This document shows positions 11,431 to 26,193 of a DNA stretch of 64,000 bases, piece after piece (the stretch's first letter is position 1; each line of letters begins with the position of its first letter). Under the pieces are notes generated by a model. The model was not told the DNA's origin and searched no databases. It worked only from the letters and a program-made list of their open reading frames with translations. Made by a program: the position numbers and the translations under genes. The DNA lies in contig JALGPY010000006.1 of the NCBI GenBank assembly GCA_023055425.1, positions 90,493,935-90,557,934 on the forward strand, written 5' to 3'. Source of the DNA: Linanthus parryae (taxonomy: Eukaryota > Streptophyta > Magnoliopsida > Ericales > Polemoniaceae).

Positions 11431-11547
11431 TTGGGAGGTCCTTTGTTGACCATTAAGGAGGTCCTTTGTTGACCATTAAGGAGGTCCTTTGTTGACCATT
11501 AAGGAGGTCCTTTGTTGACCATCAAGGAGGTCCTTTGTTGACCATTA
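11431..11547 (+). repeat. 23-bp tandem repeat carrying W boxes (5' LTR)
   Basis: Five head-to-tail units of 23 bp with the core GGTCCTTTGTTGACCATT. Each has a TTGACC, at 11446, 11469, 11492, 11515 and 11538. A diverged unit at 11281-11302 and a further TTGACC at 11036 precede the array. TTGAC(C/T) is the recognised core for plant WRKY factors. A regulatory role here is inferred. Confidence 0.85.
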
Positions 11548-12161
11548 CAGGTTCCGGTACTGTGCTTAATAGTTGGCTCATTTGATTCTATTTTGGAAAC
11601 TGATGGTTGGATTCATATTATATTTGAAAATTGACACTTGTGAAGGATTTAATTGGAAATGTTTGAAGCTGGATATTGCCAATCGTAATTTGGCTAACAC
11701 TGTTGTTTATGACGCTGCAAACTCTGATTTTGTGTCGCTTTTACTCATAGTCTATTATTCCTCTTTTTATTTAAAAGCGTAACACTGTGATGGTTGTCAT
11801 CTTCCTGCTTTACATGCTAAGGTGTACCTCACTCAGTATTTCATGCTGACTTTCGAAAAAACTGCGGTCTTTGTTTTCATTCCCCCGCAGGTCTAGGAGC
11901 TGGGAGATGGGCGTAAGGGGATCGTGGACTCACCTAGTATCTAGCAGTACTTATTAAAAATCAACTCTTAGCATAATCTTATCTTGTTTAATAGTGGACT
12001 AATCTCCTCTTGTGTAATAGTATGTTTCATGTGGAAGACAATTATCGTTTGTAATATATTTAAGTATGGAATGTTTTGTTCACGATTCCGCCATTTCTTT
12101 ATGAGTAGCACTCCTCCCGGTCTCTCCCGAGCCGGATACGAAATGAGGGGGTTGTTACAGG

Positions 12162-12173
12162 TGGTATCAGAGC
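12162..12173 (+). other. Primer-binding site of the gag-only element
   Basis: TGGTATCAGAGC, complementary to the 3' end of initiator methionine tRNA, two bases after the 5' LTR. Confidence 0.95.
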
Positions 12174-12658
12174 AGTTCGTTCCAATAAGGGAATAAAACC
12201 TGTAGGGCAATTTAAAATGAATTTAGGGTAAGAAAATCTAAATTGGACAAGCCGATTGGGTTATGGGTAGTTTTAGACTTATTGAGTCCCACCCACCCTC
12301 AACCTTTCTTTGCTAGAATTTTTTTGTGATGTGATAATATCTGCATTGACTGATTTGACTTGGGATATCTTATTAGGTATTTCCTTATTTGATCGTCCTT
12401 TGGACTAATATTGCTCCCATTACGGAAACAAGGATTTGAGAATTTGATGAATCGAGATGATTAATATTGAGTTGGATTTATGGGAATAAGTTATGTGCAT
12501 TAACTGCTAATGATGCATGCTTTGATTTTTTTTATGTGTATTATAAAAGATAATTGTGCTATATGAAAATATATGTGTACATTTCGTGATGCTAGTCGTT
12601 CTAGTTCATCACCCCGTGTCATATTAAGTAATGATACAATAGGCGATAGTGTAGGACT

Positions 12659-13943
12659 ATGACTGACCAACCCCTGCGATACTACACTAGGAGGGTGCAA
12701 CGAGAACAGATGGCTCAGGACAACAACAACAATAACAACAACATGGAGCAATTCTTCGCTCAAATGTCTCGATTCATGAACAACAATGTTGCCAATGAAA
12801 GGGAACCTGACTGGGCTAAGAAGATAGCTCAGCGGAACCCGAGCAACTTCTATGGGGGAGGAGGATCCCGTGTTGCTTGAGAACTGGATCAGAGATTTTG
12901 ATAAGATTTTCCAGGCCATGGAATGCCCAGAAGCCCGCAAGATTAACGAGGCGGCGTTTTATTTTAAGAAAAAGGCTGATAATTGGTGGACAGCTAACCG
13001 AGCAAGACTCTTGGCTCAAGAAGGCTTCAACTGGGAAGCGCTAAAGACAGCAATGAGAATTACCTTCTATCCAGAGCATGTCAAGGAGCAGAAGTACGAG
13101 GAGTTCATCGCGTTGAAGCAAGGCAACGATTCGGTGACTGAGTACTACGACAAGTTCGTAGAATTGGCCCGCTTTGCGGAGGATACAGTGCCTTTTGAAG
13201 GGCGCATGGTCACACGCTTCATAGGCGGTCTCAGGCTTAGTCTTCAGAGAACTATGCTCACCAGGACCTATGCCACCCTGTCAGAGGCCTATGGCATAGC
13301 AGCAAACATCTGGAGGGTCGACCAAACGCTGACCCAGCAACTGAAGAAGAGAAAGGCAGAAAGTCAAGAGGGTGACAACTATGGACAAGGCAGGGACAAC
13401 CAAGGTGAAGATAAACGCTTCAAGTCTAGCAATGCTGGGGGGAGTCAGAACCAACATCAGATGGGGAGGCCTAACCGTCACTACTACTGTAAGAGGTGCA
13501 ATAGGGACCACCCAGGAGTGACGTGTGATGGGACCAGGGTGACATGCGACTACTGTGGAAACAAGGGCCATAGAATGTACGAATGCAACAAAAGAAGCGA
13601 AGCAGGGCGTCGCCAGAATGGGAATGGCTTCGGACAGAACAACTGGAATGGAGGGAATCAGCATCGCAACAACAACTATGGAAACGGTGCGTCCGGGTAC
13701 CAAGGAAATTATCGTGGCAATGATAATGGCAATGGAGGGCAAAACAGGAACACAAATGCAAATGCTAACAACAGAGCTGGCAATGATGGGAACGGAAACA
13801 GGGGAAATGCAGCTCAGGGCAACAACCAGAGGCCACATGGTCAAATCTTTGTGATGAACGAAGCGGAAGCGCGAGCAATAAACAACAAGGAAGGTAAGCG
13901 CTCAAACCCTAGTCTATATGCATCTCATATAGGAAACCCGTAG
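12659..13943 (+). pseudogene. Gag of the gag-only element, one frameshift
   Basis: Frame one starts at 12659 (MTDQPLRYYTRRVQRE), with an Asn run, and ends NPSNFYGGGG. Frame two takes over within the G-rich run near 12853 (EEDPVLLENWIRDFDKIF) and runs to 13943. Together they give a Gag of about 425 residues: a capsid-type Retrotrans_gag domain with NWW and a FYPEHVKEQKYEEF segment, then two zinc knuckles (CKRCNRDHPGVTC, and CDYCGNKGHRMYEC of the C-X2-C-X4-H-X4-C form), then a long Asn/Gly/Arg-rich tail. It stops just after GQIFVMNEAEAR, where protease would normally begin, so all of pol is absent. A single indel in the poly-G separates the two frames; sequencing error or real mutation cannot be told apart. 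Confidence 0.88.
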
Positions 13944-13988
13944 TGACCTTAGTGATTCATTCAAGCTTCGAGGACGAAGCTTCATCCA

Positions 13989-14002
13989 AGGGGGGGGGAG
14001 GA
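13989..14002 (+). other. Polypurine tract of the gag-only element
   Basis: AGGGGGGGGGAGGA directly before the TG of the 3' LTR. Confidence 0.92.
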
Positions 14003-17781
<3,779 letters not shown>

Positions 17782-17786
17782 GAGCG

Positions 17787-18866
17787 ACTACAGTTTGCTT
17801 CTTGCTGCACCAAGAGATAAGTGAGTTACCCAAGAAGAAACTATAACCAGTGGTAGATCGTCTATCAGTTAGATCACCAGCCCAATCTGCATCAGAGAAC
17901 CCCTGTAGGATGGGTGTAGACTCAGTATGAAAATGAAGCCCACGAAACACAGTACCCTTCACATACCGAAGAATCCGAAGAACAGCAGCATAATGAGTCG
18001 AGCGCGGAGCAGTTAGAAACTGACTGACCTGGTGAACAACATAGGCTATATCGGGACGAGTGACTGTAAGGTAGACTAGGCTACCTACGAGCTGTCGATA
18101 TCGAGTAGGATCAGATAGTGGTTTGCCCTCCAGGGGAGTCAACCTGAGGTTGGGCTCCAGCGGGGTGGAGGCAACCTTGGAATCATTCAGTCCTGCACGA
18201 GCAATAACATCAGAGGCATACTTGGCCTGAGAGAGAGAATATCCACTGCCATCAGAAGTAACCTCAAGTCCCAAGAAGTAACTGAGAGGCCCCAAATCTT
18301 TCATCTCAAAATGACGATTTAGAGACGCTTTTAGTTCAGTAATACCAACACAATCATCTCCTGTTATTATCATGTCATCAACATAGATCAACAAGAGAGT
18401 AATTCCACGATTCGTATGACTAATAAACAGAGCAGCGTCATATGAACTATAAGAGAAGCCAAGCTGGTGTACTGTAGAACGAAACTTATCAAACCAAGCC
18501 CGTGGGGCTTGATTAAGTCCATAGAGAGCACGACGAAGGCGACATACCTGTGATCTCGGAACCTCAAGACCAGGTGGTGGCTGCATGTACACCTCCTCCG
18601 TGAGATCACCGTTAAGAAATGCATTCTTAACATCCATCTGGAACAAATTGCAACGCTTCTGAGCAGCAACGGCTATCAGAGTGCGTATTGTGGTGAGTCG
18701 GGCCACTGGAGAAAAAGTCTCTTCATAATCAATACCATATTCTTGTGTGAAGCCTCTAGCCACCAATTGTGCTTTATATCTCTCAATAGTACCATCAGAA
18801 CGAGTCTTAATCTTATATATCCACCTGCACCCAACTGTCCTTTTACCTGAAGGTAATGAAACAAGA
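17787..18866 (-). pseudogene. Copia A reverse transcriptase and first half of RNase H
   Basis: The minus-strand frame from 18766 contains ARGFTQEYGIDYEETFSPVA, QMDVKNAFLNGDL, the catalytic YVDDMIITGDD, FEMKDLGPLSYFLGLEV, and RNase H start DADWAGDLTDRRSTTGYSF. It is open until SKKQTVVAL, where the gag-only element interrupts it. A short frame upstream (about 18676-18864) carries the RT N-terminal region in another frame, so at least one indel lies near 18770-18860. RT active-site aspartates are intact. Confidence 0.9.
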
Positions 18867-20012
18867 TCCCACGTTTTGTTTTTTTGCTAAAGCATCCAAC
18901 TCATCCTCCATTGCCTTCACCCAGCGTGGATCAGACTTTGCTTCTCTATATGACTGAGGCTCATGTTGTTTAATAATAGTACTCATAACAAAATCACGAA
19001 ACCGTGTTGGAATTGTCTTCTCTCTGGTGGATCTGCGCAGTTCTGCATCCTCATTTGGATGGGCAACAGGACTATCCATGGGAGGCTCAGGATTATCCAT
19101 TTGTATCTCGTCTAGGGTTTCATTATCATCAGCATAATCATCAACATGCTCAATCAATGTGGTCGTGGATCCGTTGGAAGGAGAAGCTGTCTCGGGAGTT
19201 GGGCCCGGTGATGTAGGATTGTTATGTAAGAGCTCAGACAGACTTGGTATTGGTTCCTCAGGGAAAAAATCATATGACAAATCAGTGAACGCAGGATTAT
19301 CAACCAATGTGGAAGAGTGGAACAAAGAGACACTTGAGAACATTTTATGCTCCCAAAAGACAACATGTCGAGAGATACGAAGACGCTTGGAGACTGGGTC
19401 CCACAGACGATACCCTTTGTGTTCAATACCATACCCAAGGAAACAACAGACGCGAGATCGAGGTTCCAACTTGTTGTGTTCATGGGGCTGTAGAAGAACA
19501 AAACCAACACAACCAAAAACACGAAGAGATGAGTAGTCGGGAGGAACACCATAAAGTTTCTCATATGGGGTCATATTCTGTATTGTAGGACTTGGAACAC
19601 GGTTTATTGTATAAACAGCAGTAAGTGCGGCTTCCCCCCAAAAACGTTCAGGACAAGAGGATGATATGAGTAGGGCACGGACCGAGTCAAGAATGTGGCG
19701 ATGTTTGCGCTCGTCACGACCATTTTGTTGGGAAGTGCCAGGGCACGATCGTTGAGGCAGGGTGCCTTGAGAACGAATAGCGGTAAGGAATTATGTTTCT
19801 GTGTATTCTCCAGCATTGTCAGCCCTAAAGACTTTAATGGGACGAGAGAATTGAGTTTTTACCATGGCGGAAAACTCAAGATAGAGTTGAGGTAGCTCTG
19901 AACGATTTTTCATAAGATAAATCCAGGTGTAACGAGTAAAATCATCAATAAAGAGGACAAAATATCTAGAACCCCCCCATAGTGGCATGAGGGGAAGGAC
20001 CCCAAACATCAT
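18843..20012 (-). pseudogene. Copia A integrase, broken
   Basis: Two minus-strand frames: 20012-19791 holds the integrase core (FVLFIDDFTRYTWIYLMKN, then RADNAGEYTET), and 19574-18843 holds the C-terminal part (TPYEKLYGVPPDYSSLRVFG, LGYGIEHKGYRLWDP). The DDE glutamate region between them (about 19575-19790) is out of frame. The second catalytic motif reads DNAGEY where Copia integrases usually have a Gly-Gly pair. Confidence 0.85.
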
Positions 20013-20673
20013 AATGAACTAAGTCAAAAGGAGCCGAAGAAACAGAATTACTTTTATTAAATGATAATGCAGGTTGTTTTACAAGTTGACAAGGACTACA
20101 TTCGAAATGATCAACTTCAATTGTTCCTAGATTTCCACTAGAGACAAGTTTCTTTATTACACCTGAAGAAGCATGACCTAACCTAGAGTGCCATAAACTA
20201 AAAGAAGGAGCTGCGGAATCTAGAGAGTGACGAGACTCGACAAGACGCAGCGGAAGATGAAGATTGGTGAGCTCAAAGAATCGTCCAACCCTACGACCGA
20301 TCCCAAGAAGCTTCCCCGTCTGTGGATCCTGCACACAACAACCATTAGTAGAGAAAATAACATCAAGTCCAAGTTCACATAACTGCCCCACCGAGATAAG
20401 ATTCAAAGCAAGCTTAGGAATCAAGTATGTATCAGGAAGCGACAAACTGGCAGTAGAAACAGATCCATTATGTGTAACATGCATGTTCGAACCATCAGCA
20501 GTGTGGATTACAGGAGCAGGAACAGATGCAAATTTTGATGTAAAAACAGATGCATCAGATGTCATATGATTACAGCATCCAGAATCAAAGTACCGTGATG
20601 GGTTACCTGAGTTTACTGAGAGAGCTGGTTTAGAGTCTGCTAATGAAAGAATTTGCTTCAGAGAATTGGCCAC
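19966..20673 (-). pseudogene. Copia A protease and pre-integrase region
   Basis: The minus-strand frame carries YFDSGCCNHMTSDASVFTS, an aspartic-protease motif DSG with CC in place of the usual small residue, then LISVGQLCELGLDVIF, then the pre-integrase zinc site LWHSRLGHASSGVIKKL with CSPC further on, and the first integrase aspartate in HYDVWGP. It joins the integrase frame with a slip near 19990. Confidence 0.87.
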
Positions 20674-20770
20674 CTCAACAAGATCAGGCTGTGTGCTTTG
20701 GTCCTAGTTATGTGGAAGAATTAGCGACTGTTGTGTGGAAGAATTAGCGACTGCTGCAGTTGACGTTTTT

Positions 20771-20861
20771 CCTAATTATGTGCTTTGGTCTCGTGAGTTC
20801 TCCATAATTTCTTGCTTCGCAAGAAGTTGGAGAACTCACGAGACCAAAGCACATAATTAGG
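20771..20861. repeat. 91-bp near-perfect palindrome (33-bp arms)
   Basis: Arms 20771-20803 and 20829-20861 are exact reverse complements. The 25-bp centre also folds. A separate direct repeat, TGTGGAAGAATTAGCGACTG, occurs twice at about 20711-20753, next to it. Confidence 0.95.
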
Positions 20862-20909
20862 TCCATCCAAGACAGTCAATATAGGCTTAGAAACATCAAA
20901 CCTATCCAT
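20771..20909 (-). pseudogene. Copia A gag start, collapsed into a hairpin
   Basis: The minus-strand ATG at 20909 opens MDRFDVSKPILTVLDGPNYV, then LWSREFSNFL, the normal start of a Copia Gag. The sequence then turns back on itself: 20829-20861 is repeated as an exact inverted copy at 20771-20803, with a loop that itself holds a 7-bp stem (TTCTTGC...GCAAGAA). The rest of the capsid and the nucleocapsid domain are absent before protease. Confidence 0.75.
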
Positions 20910-21587
20910 TGTGACAAGTCACGAATCCAATCACAAGAGCAACGACCAAGAACACGGGTAAAATAACCCTCAAATATCAAGAAACAATAACTTGAGGACC
21001 GAATCTCACAAAACAAACCGCGAAAACAGATTCAGAGTACCGAAAAACCTTGTGAACCGGAGTGATCCAGTTCAAATCGGAGCTGAAACGGGCTGAAAAC
21101 GGCAAGGCAGAGCTTGCTGGCTCGAACGGAGCTCTGGAACGGAACGGTGGCTGGATCACTAGCTGAAACAGCCGAAATCGGCTTCGGAAGCCGCGTTGGA
21201 GCCGATTGACGTTGAACGGCTTCGGAAGCCGTGATGGAGCTTACGGCGCAGCAGGCGGCTCCGTTAGCCGAATCAGATCGGCTGAGCCGGTTGAGAGGAC
21301 GGAAGCCGCAAGCCGCGTGTGAGCCGCGAACCAGAGGATAAGCCGGGCGCACCCGAGTTGGACGGCGCGTGGAGCGTGGAGGCGGAGATGCAGCAGCTGA
21401 GGAGGCGCGTGCGGGCCCGTGCGATCTCCGTTTGCTTCGAAACTTCGGGGTCGCAGTCGGATTTACGTTCCGACTCAGTTGGACTGGGAGGTGAGATTGT
21501 TCGACGATCGGAGGATGGTCGAACGAGGCCCCGTCCGTGAGTTCTTCGGTTGAGAAACAAAACAAACCCAAACCCTAAAATCTTGAT
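20910..21587 (-). other. Copia A untranslated leader
   Basis: About 680 bp between primer-binding site and gag ATG, GC-rich and open on both strands in pieces, but with no retroelement protein motif. It is unusually long relative to the 157-bp LTRs. Confidence 0.6.
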
Positions 21588-21600
21588 GGCTCTGTTACCA
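21588..21600 (-). other. Primer-binding site of Copia A
   Basis: TGGTAACAGAGCC on the minus strand, directly after the 5' LTR end; a variant of the initiator-Met site. Confidence 0.9.
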
Positions 21601-21757
21601 TGATAAGAATGTTGGTCGAAGAATAATGTGTATTCGTCAAATCAGAAAAGATATACAAGGATCCTATATATATAAGCTATACAACATAAATAACGACCTA
21701 ACTCCTCAGAATATTACAAAATAATATAGTGACCTATTTAGTTTAATTATCATAACA
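21601..21757 (-). repeat. Copia A 5' LTR (157 bp, intact)
   Basis: TGATAAG...TAACA, with a TATA-like stretch near 21666-21675. It serves as the empty-site reference for the MULE insertion in the partner LTR. Confidence 0.95.
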
Positions 21758-22129
21758 GAACCCATGCTACAACAGCCTCGGATTCAGTTGATTCAATGAA
21801 CTTGAAGCACCTAGGCAACTATTGAATAGTCTGGGGCATATAAGGTGTTCTTGTAGATTCTGGGACAGTCGGACAGATAAGTTGTTTTATTAAGCCTATA
21901 TTTTATTAAACCTTCGGCATGGTCTTGGTTGGTAGTCTTGAGTCTGGTTTAACAGAGATGGCCAACCTGTGGGCTTATACAATGGGCGTTCACAAAACCT
22001 TCACATTGCCAACTTGTGGGCTATACAATGGGCGTTCACAAACCTGTCAAGGCCCCACGTGAAAACTTTAAACTTTTTTGTTTGTTTCCTTAGAAAATTG
22101 GTAGATATTCTCAGCGTTAGACAAATGTG

Positions 22130-22380
22130 AAGGACAATGGAAATAACTTACCTCCGGTTCGGCTAGATTTTTCTGTTTTTGACTTTTTTATTCATAATTA
22201 TTTATTTTTGACGGGATGATTTGAATACTAAAACGATGCAACTTTTTTATAAGTTATCACCGTGTTGTAAATTCATGCAAAAATGACCAAATTCTTTCAT
22301 CGTTTTACTAACCAAATTACTAAGTTAAAGATATTAAGATACCAAGTGAAGAGAAGTAAAAAAGAAAAATAAGAAGAAAT
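22130..22380. repeat. Degenerate Stowaway-like MITE relic
   Basis: The phrases GATTTGAATACTAAAACGATG and GTTTTACTAACCAAATTACT echo the interior of the Stowaway-like elements at 53433 and 54461. The terminal repeats have decayed beyond recognition. Confidence 0.4.
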
Positions 22381-22384
22381 TGGT

Positions 22385-22500
22385 GGGATGGAGATAGTTG
22401 TTAGTTGAGTAGGAGAGGGCTTCTAACGGATGCATAAAATTACGGATTCAAACTGCTTTTAGTTGTAGGCTGGTTAGTTGTTTCTTATATGATTTTGACG
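22385..22500 (+). repeat. tRNA-derived SINE relic, second copy
   Basis: GATTCAAACTG (22445-22455) followed by TTTTAGTTGTAGGCTGG, matching the B-box and tail phrase at 1128-1155. Confidence 0.45.
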
Positions 22501-22541
22501 TATATGACAAAAGAAAATAGAAGAAAATGCTATCAAAATAA

Positions 22542-23882
22542 CTAGACGTAACCCCGCGCCAATGGCGCGTGGCACAACTCTGTTATATATTCTTCTCTTA
22601 CTTCGCAGGCTTAAATTTATAATTGGGCTCTTTGATGTTCTTTTACAGTGTTTTACTTCTTCGGGAATTTAATTCCTTTGTTAACTTTGATAAGTGAGGG
22701 AAATAAATATTTCAACATACACTTCAATATGTTTCTCCAAATTTATAACTTTTGTGAACATAGTATTTCATTTTGAATATGAAGTTAATATGATATTGTT
22801 TATTTGGCGTACTATTATTACCGTCTAATCAGTTTCAATCCAAAAAAGATCTTTTTGATATATAGTAAAAACATACAAACGAAGATGGAGAACATGTAAT
22901 TGTCAAGTTTCGATGCGTTCATCTATCCAAAATCATATTATAAAATCATGAATATATAGTTAAATGAAAATTAGTAAGTCATGAATTAAGAGTTACAAAT
23001 AAAAAAATTCTGAAATTAAAAAGTACAAATTAACTGATAAAATTGATAATTTAAAAGTCATTTCGGAGCTATAAAATATGATTGGTTTAAATTAACATTT
23101 TTCCCAATAATCTTAATCAATAAGAATAAATTCATAGAGTGTAGGAAGGATTAATCCTCCACGCCATTTGTATTGTAACATAAAAAAGTAATATCGCTAT
23201 AGATATATTTAAACATATATTTGTAACTTAATATGTACAATATCACATCAAAAAGATATACACTATCACTATAGTTGAAGTACCGAGTTGGTACGTATTT
23301 CATGTTCATTGTTGAATGTTAGAATCTGTAAGAAAATTTAAGAGATTTATGTAGGCACATTTCATAGGAAATAGATACTCTTATTTAAATATATACTCTT
23401 ATTTAAATAATTAAGATTAGATACAACACATCTTTAAAAATACCATTTATACCATTCATAAAAAAAAAAATTATGTACAAATTTAGTTTGAATAAAATTG
23501 TTTATTAGAAATTAAAAGAAAAATATAATATCAATAAAATAAAATTGTTCGTGACTTTTTCTTTTTATCAAGTCTATGACTTTATTCCATCCAACAATAA
23601 AACATTTAAAAGTAACGTGACAATAGAAAATGAATGACAAATCGACTACCAATAAAAATACTAAAATGAAAAGTTATTGCTCATAAGTTGAAAATATATA
23701 GAGTGTCATTAAAATTCATAATGACAAAGTAAAATATGATTACATGTCAATTTCTCATTGATAAACTTTGTGAATATAGACATGTAGGATGACAATTGTC
23801 AAATTTATAACGATTAATTATTGACAAATGGCAACATATGATTTCACCTAAGGACTTTTCTGCTTTTATAAGATATATAAGA
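22542..23882 (-). mobile_element. Non-autonomous Helitron, 1,341 bp
   Basis: Read on the minus strand, the element starts TCTTATATATCTTATAAAAG after a host A. It ends with a GC-rich hairpin (CGCGCCATTGGCGCGG), a short spacer GGTTACGT and CTAG before a host T. TC start, hairpin then CTRR end, and A/T insertion without TSD are the Helitron hallmarks. No Rep/helicase is present. Confidence 0.75.
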
Positions 23883-24475
23883 TAAGGAATTAAAAAGAAT
23901 AAATATAAGTAAACAGTACCAGCACTACTACTAGTCTACTACCAACAACATGAAATTTAAAAGTACTGCTCTGCTCTATGTCAAGTTATAGTGTTCTTCG
24001 ACAACCACAAAAACTTACTCGGTGAGTTTGAAGGTTCTCTTGATCAGTAAATAGTTTTTGAAAAGTTTTGCTGAAAAAAAAAAAGTTTTTGAACCAACAC
24101 CAATACCGCTTTTGAACACAAAATACTATAGTATAAAATAATGAAAATGCCTCACACTTTTTTAAAATTAAAATTGTGCCCAAACACTCCTTAATTTTTG
24201 AATCCGTCCCTGCACCATTCAAGGGTTTTAGATGACCACAAAATGCCCTCGTATCACTAGAAAATTACTCCAAATATCTAAAAGTTGATAGTTATCTGAT
24301 GATACAAATTCAAAAAGCTATAAATAGTAAATTAACAATGGGATAAGATCAAGACAGCTGAAACCGCCTCATCCATCTTCATCATCTGTCTCTTCTTTAT
24401 AAAAGTGTCTTCATCCTTGTTAGAGATCAACACAATTATCTCTATATCTCAAACCAGAAACGAACTTTCTTGTGC
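23883..24475. other. Spacer and promoter of the small three-exon gene
   Basis: AT-rich spacer. The sequence CTTTATAAAAGTG near 24394 is a plausible TATA box about 80 bp before the first ATG. No other gene is seen. Confidence 0.4.
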
Positions 24476-25417
24476 ATGCAAATGGGTTCTCTAGTAGCAG
24501 GTTGGGACACTCGTTCAGGTATCTGCCTCTCTCGATCTCTTTCTCTCTCAATTATTGGTGATTTAAGATTATTTTTACAGTCATACTCGTTAATTTGCAG
24601 CAAAATATGAGAGGAATAAATCACTGACCAAAGAGGAAATAGAGGCTTATTGGAGATCAAAAAAGAAAGCTGAGGAAGATGATCACACGTCAATGGACAC
24701 TGAAAAGAACTTTCAGAGATCGAGCTCTCTACCATTGACTGACACTGATTCGGAGGAAACATCTAACTTGGAGAAATTCGCTAGATCAAACGCCTGGTAC
24801 GTATGTAAGAATTGTTGTGGTTCTTTCCGGATAACTTCGTGTATCACTATGCTAATGACGATGAACAGAGGGCGTTAGAGCGAGTGTTTTGACTACTTCG
24901 AAGAACAGGCGGCGTTTCATTGTGACAAGAATGTTCTATGTCATTAGTAATAAATGCAATCTCTCGTAGGGGGATGTCCAATTCCAATTACATAACTCCA
25001 TGATTCAAGATTAATTATATCTTATAGAACTTTTGACAAAAATCCCGGAAAACCCTACCAACAGTTTCACTTTCACTTTTGCAGTTTATCGACACTTAGT
25101 TATCAACAGTTAGACAAGTGTCTCCCTATTAACGATATTGCAAGTGGATTTTATGTCAAAAGTTCTATTTTATTTTATTTTATTTTATTTTATTTTAGGG
25201 TAAAAAGTTCTATTTTATATAAGCACAGGTTGTTTTACCTTTTATTTGCCATGTCCACTGTGTATATTTAATTTTTTCTTTGTTGGATGTGTAATTTTTC
25301 AGGTGGAGTAGGAGCAACTCTGCGTTTCTGAATGAACGACCTGTAATTGAATCGGACAGCTCAGCTCATGGATCGTCACCTTATAGTCCACGTGGTGGCA
25401 CTCGGAGCAACAAGTAG
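24476..25417 (+). CDS. Small plant-specific protein, three exons, 117 aa
   Basis: Exons 24476-24518, 24601-24796 and 25303-25417 join in phase with GT/AG introns (82 and 506 bp) into 117 codons plus stop. The product begins MQMGSLVAGWDTRS, continues KSLTKEEIEAYWRSKKKAEE, has a Ser/Thr/Asp/Glu-rich centre, and ends with WWSRSNSAFLNERPV and a Ser/Pro/Gly tail. The EEIEAYWRSKK box and the WWSRSN-AFLNE box, with an intron inside the WW codon pair, are the conserved marks of a small uncharacterised plant family, probably soluble. A second in-frame ATG at 24482 may be the real start. I know no established function. No break is visible, so it should be a live gene. Confidence 0.82.
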
Positions 25418-26193
25418 TAGAAATGATCGGTTAATAATGCTCCATGTTCGTATTAATAAATGGAGTTCTGGATTGTAGCATACTGGGATTCTATTAAGAG
25501 TGTCGTGCATGTATGGACGAGTTTGGTTGCTGCATCTGCAGATGTTGTGTGTTTTGTGTAGTAAAATACTAAATAGGGTGTTATGTTGCAAGTGTGTGGT
25601 AGTGTTTTTCTTTGTTAAACGGTAGTGCTTATTTTTTTGTTAAATGGAGAAGCAAAACAAGAATACAATAGTCTAACTCTACACAAGCCTTACTTGCAAA
25701 ACTCCGAGGAGCAAAAAAGAGATATCTAACTTCCTGCAATACATCTCAGCTTTTGGTCAAACCATCAGCAACAAACTCCACTTCCATCGAAATCTTAGAA
25801 AAAGCGTTTTTAGTGCTAGTTAACATCTGCCAATATGCCTTGAATGGAGAAATCACCGAGAAAGACTTTCATGCGAAAGGGAAAAAGTCATCTACTCTTC
25901 CGTGCTAAAGGCATTCATGCAAAAGGGGAAGCATTTGGTGCGAATGACTCGTACGAAAAGCGAATAATTTTTCCTAATTTGATTGGGGCGATTCGGAAGG
26001 AACTAGGGCACTATAAATAGGTTCTTTGAGGTCCAGAACTATTATGTATCATTGTGTGAACGTTCTCTTGATTAATAGAAGGTTTTTCTTCGCCGTGAAT
26101 GTAGCTAGCATAATTTTTGCTGGTGAATCACATTAAAACTTGTGTTTTGCTTGATTCTTTCTTTGTTCATGAGGTGTGACCGTTATAACAAAC
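25418..26193 (+). mobile_element. Spacer leading into a 5' LTR remnant of a Copia
   Basis: The sequence before the primer-binding site has a TATA box (CTATAAATAG, 26011-26020), an R-region-like stretch and an end GTTATAACA. I infer an LTR from roughly 25850 onward, but its start is unknown. Between 25417 and 25850 I see only the 3' flank of the small gene and unassigned DNA. Confidence 0.45.

Noticed and set aside
11431..11547. CRISPR-like array
   Set aside because: The units are contiguous without unique spacers and lie in a plant LTR; it is a simple tandem repeat.
13281..13844. 187-codon minus-strand ORF opposite gag
   Set aside because: Antisense of the Asn/Gly-rich Gag tail; no independent motif.
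21032..21571. 179-codon minus-strand ORF in the Copia A leader
   Set aside because: It starts upstream of gag in the leader, has no Gag or other domain, and overlaps open frames on both strands in GC-rich DNA.
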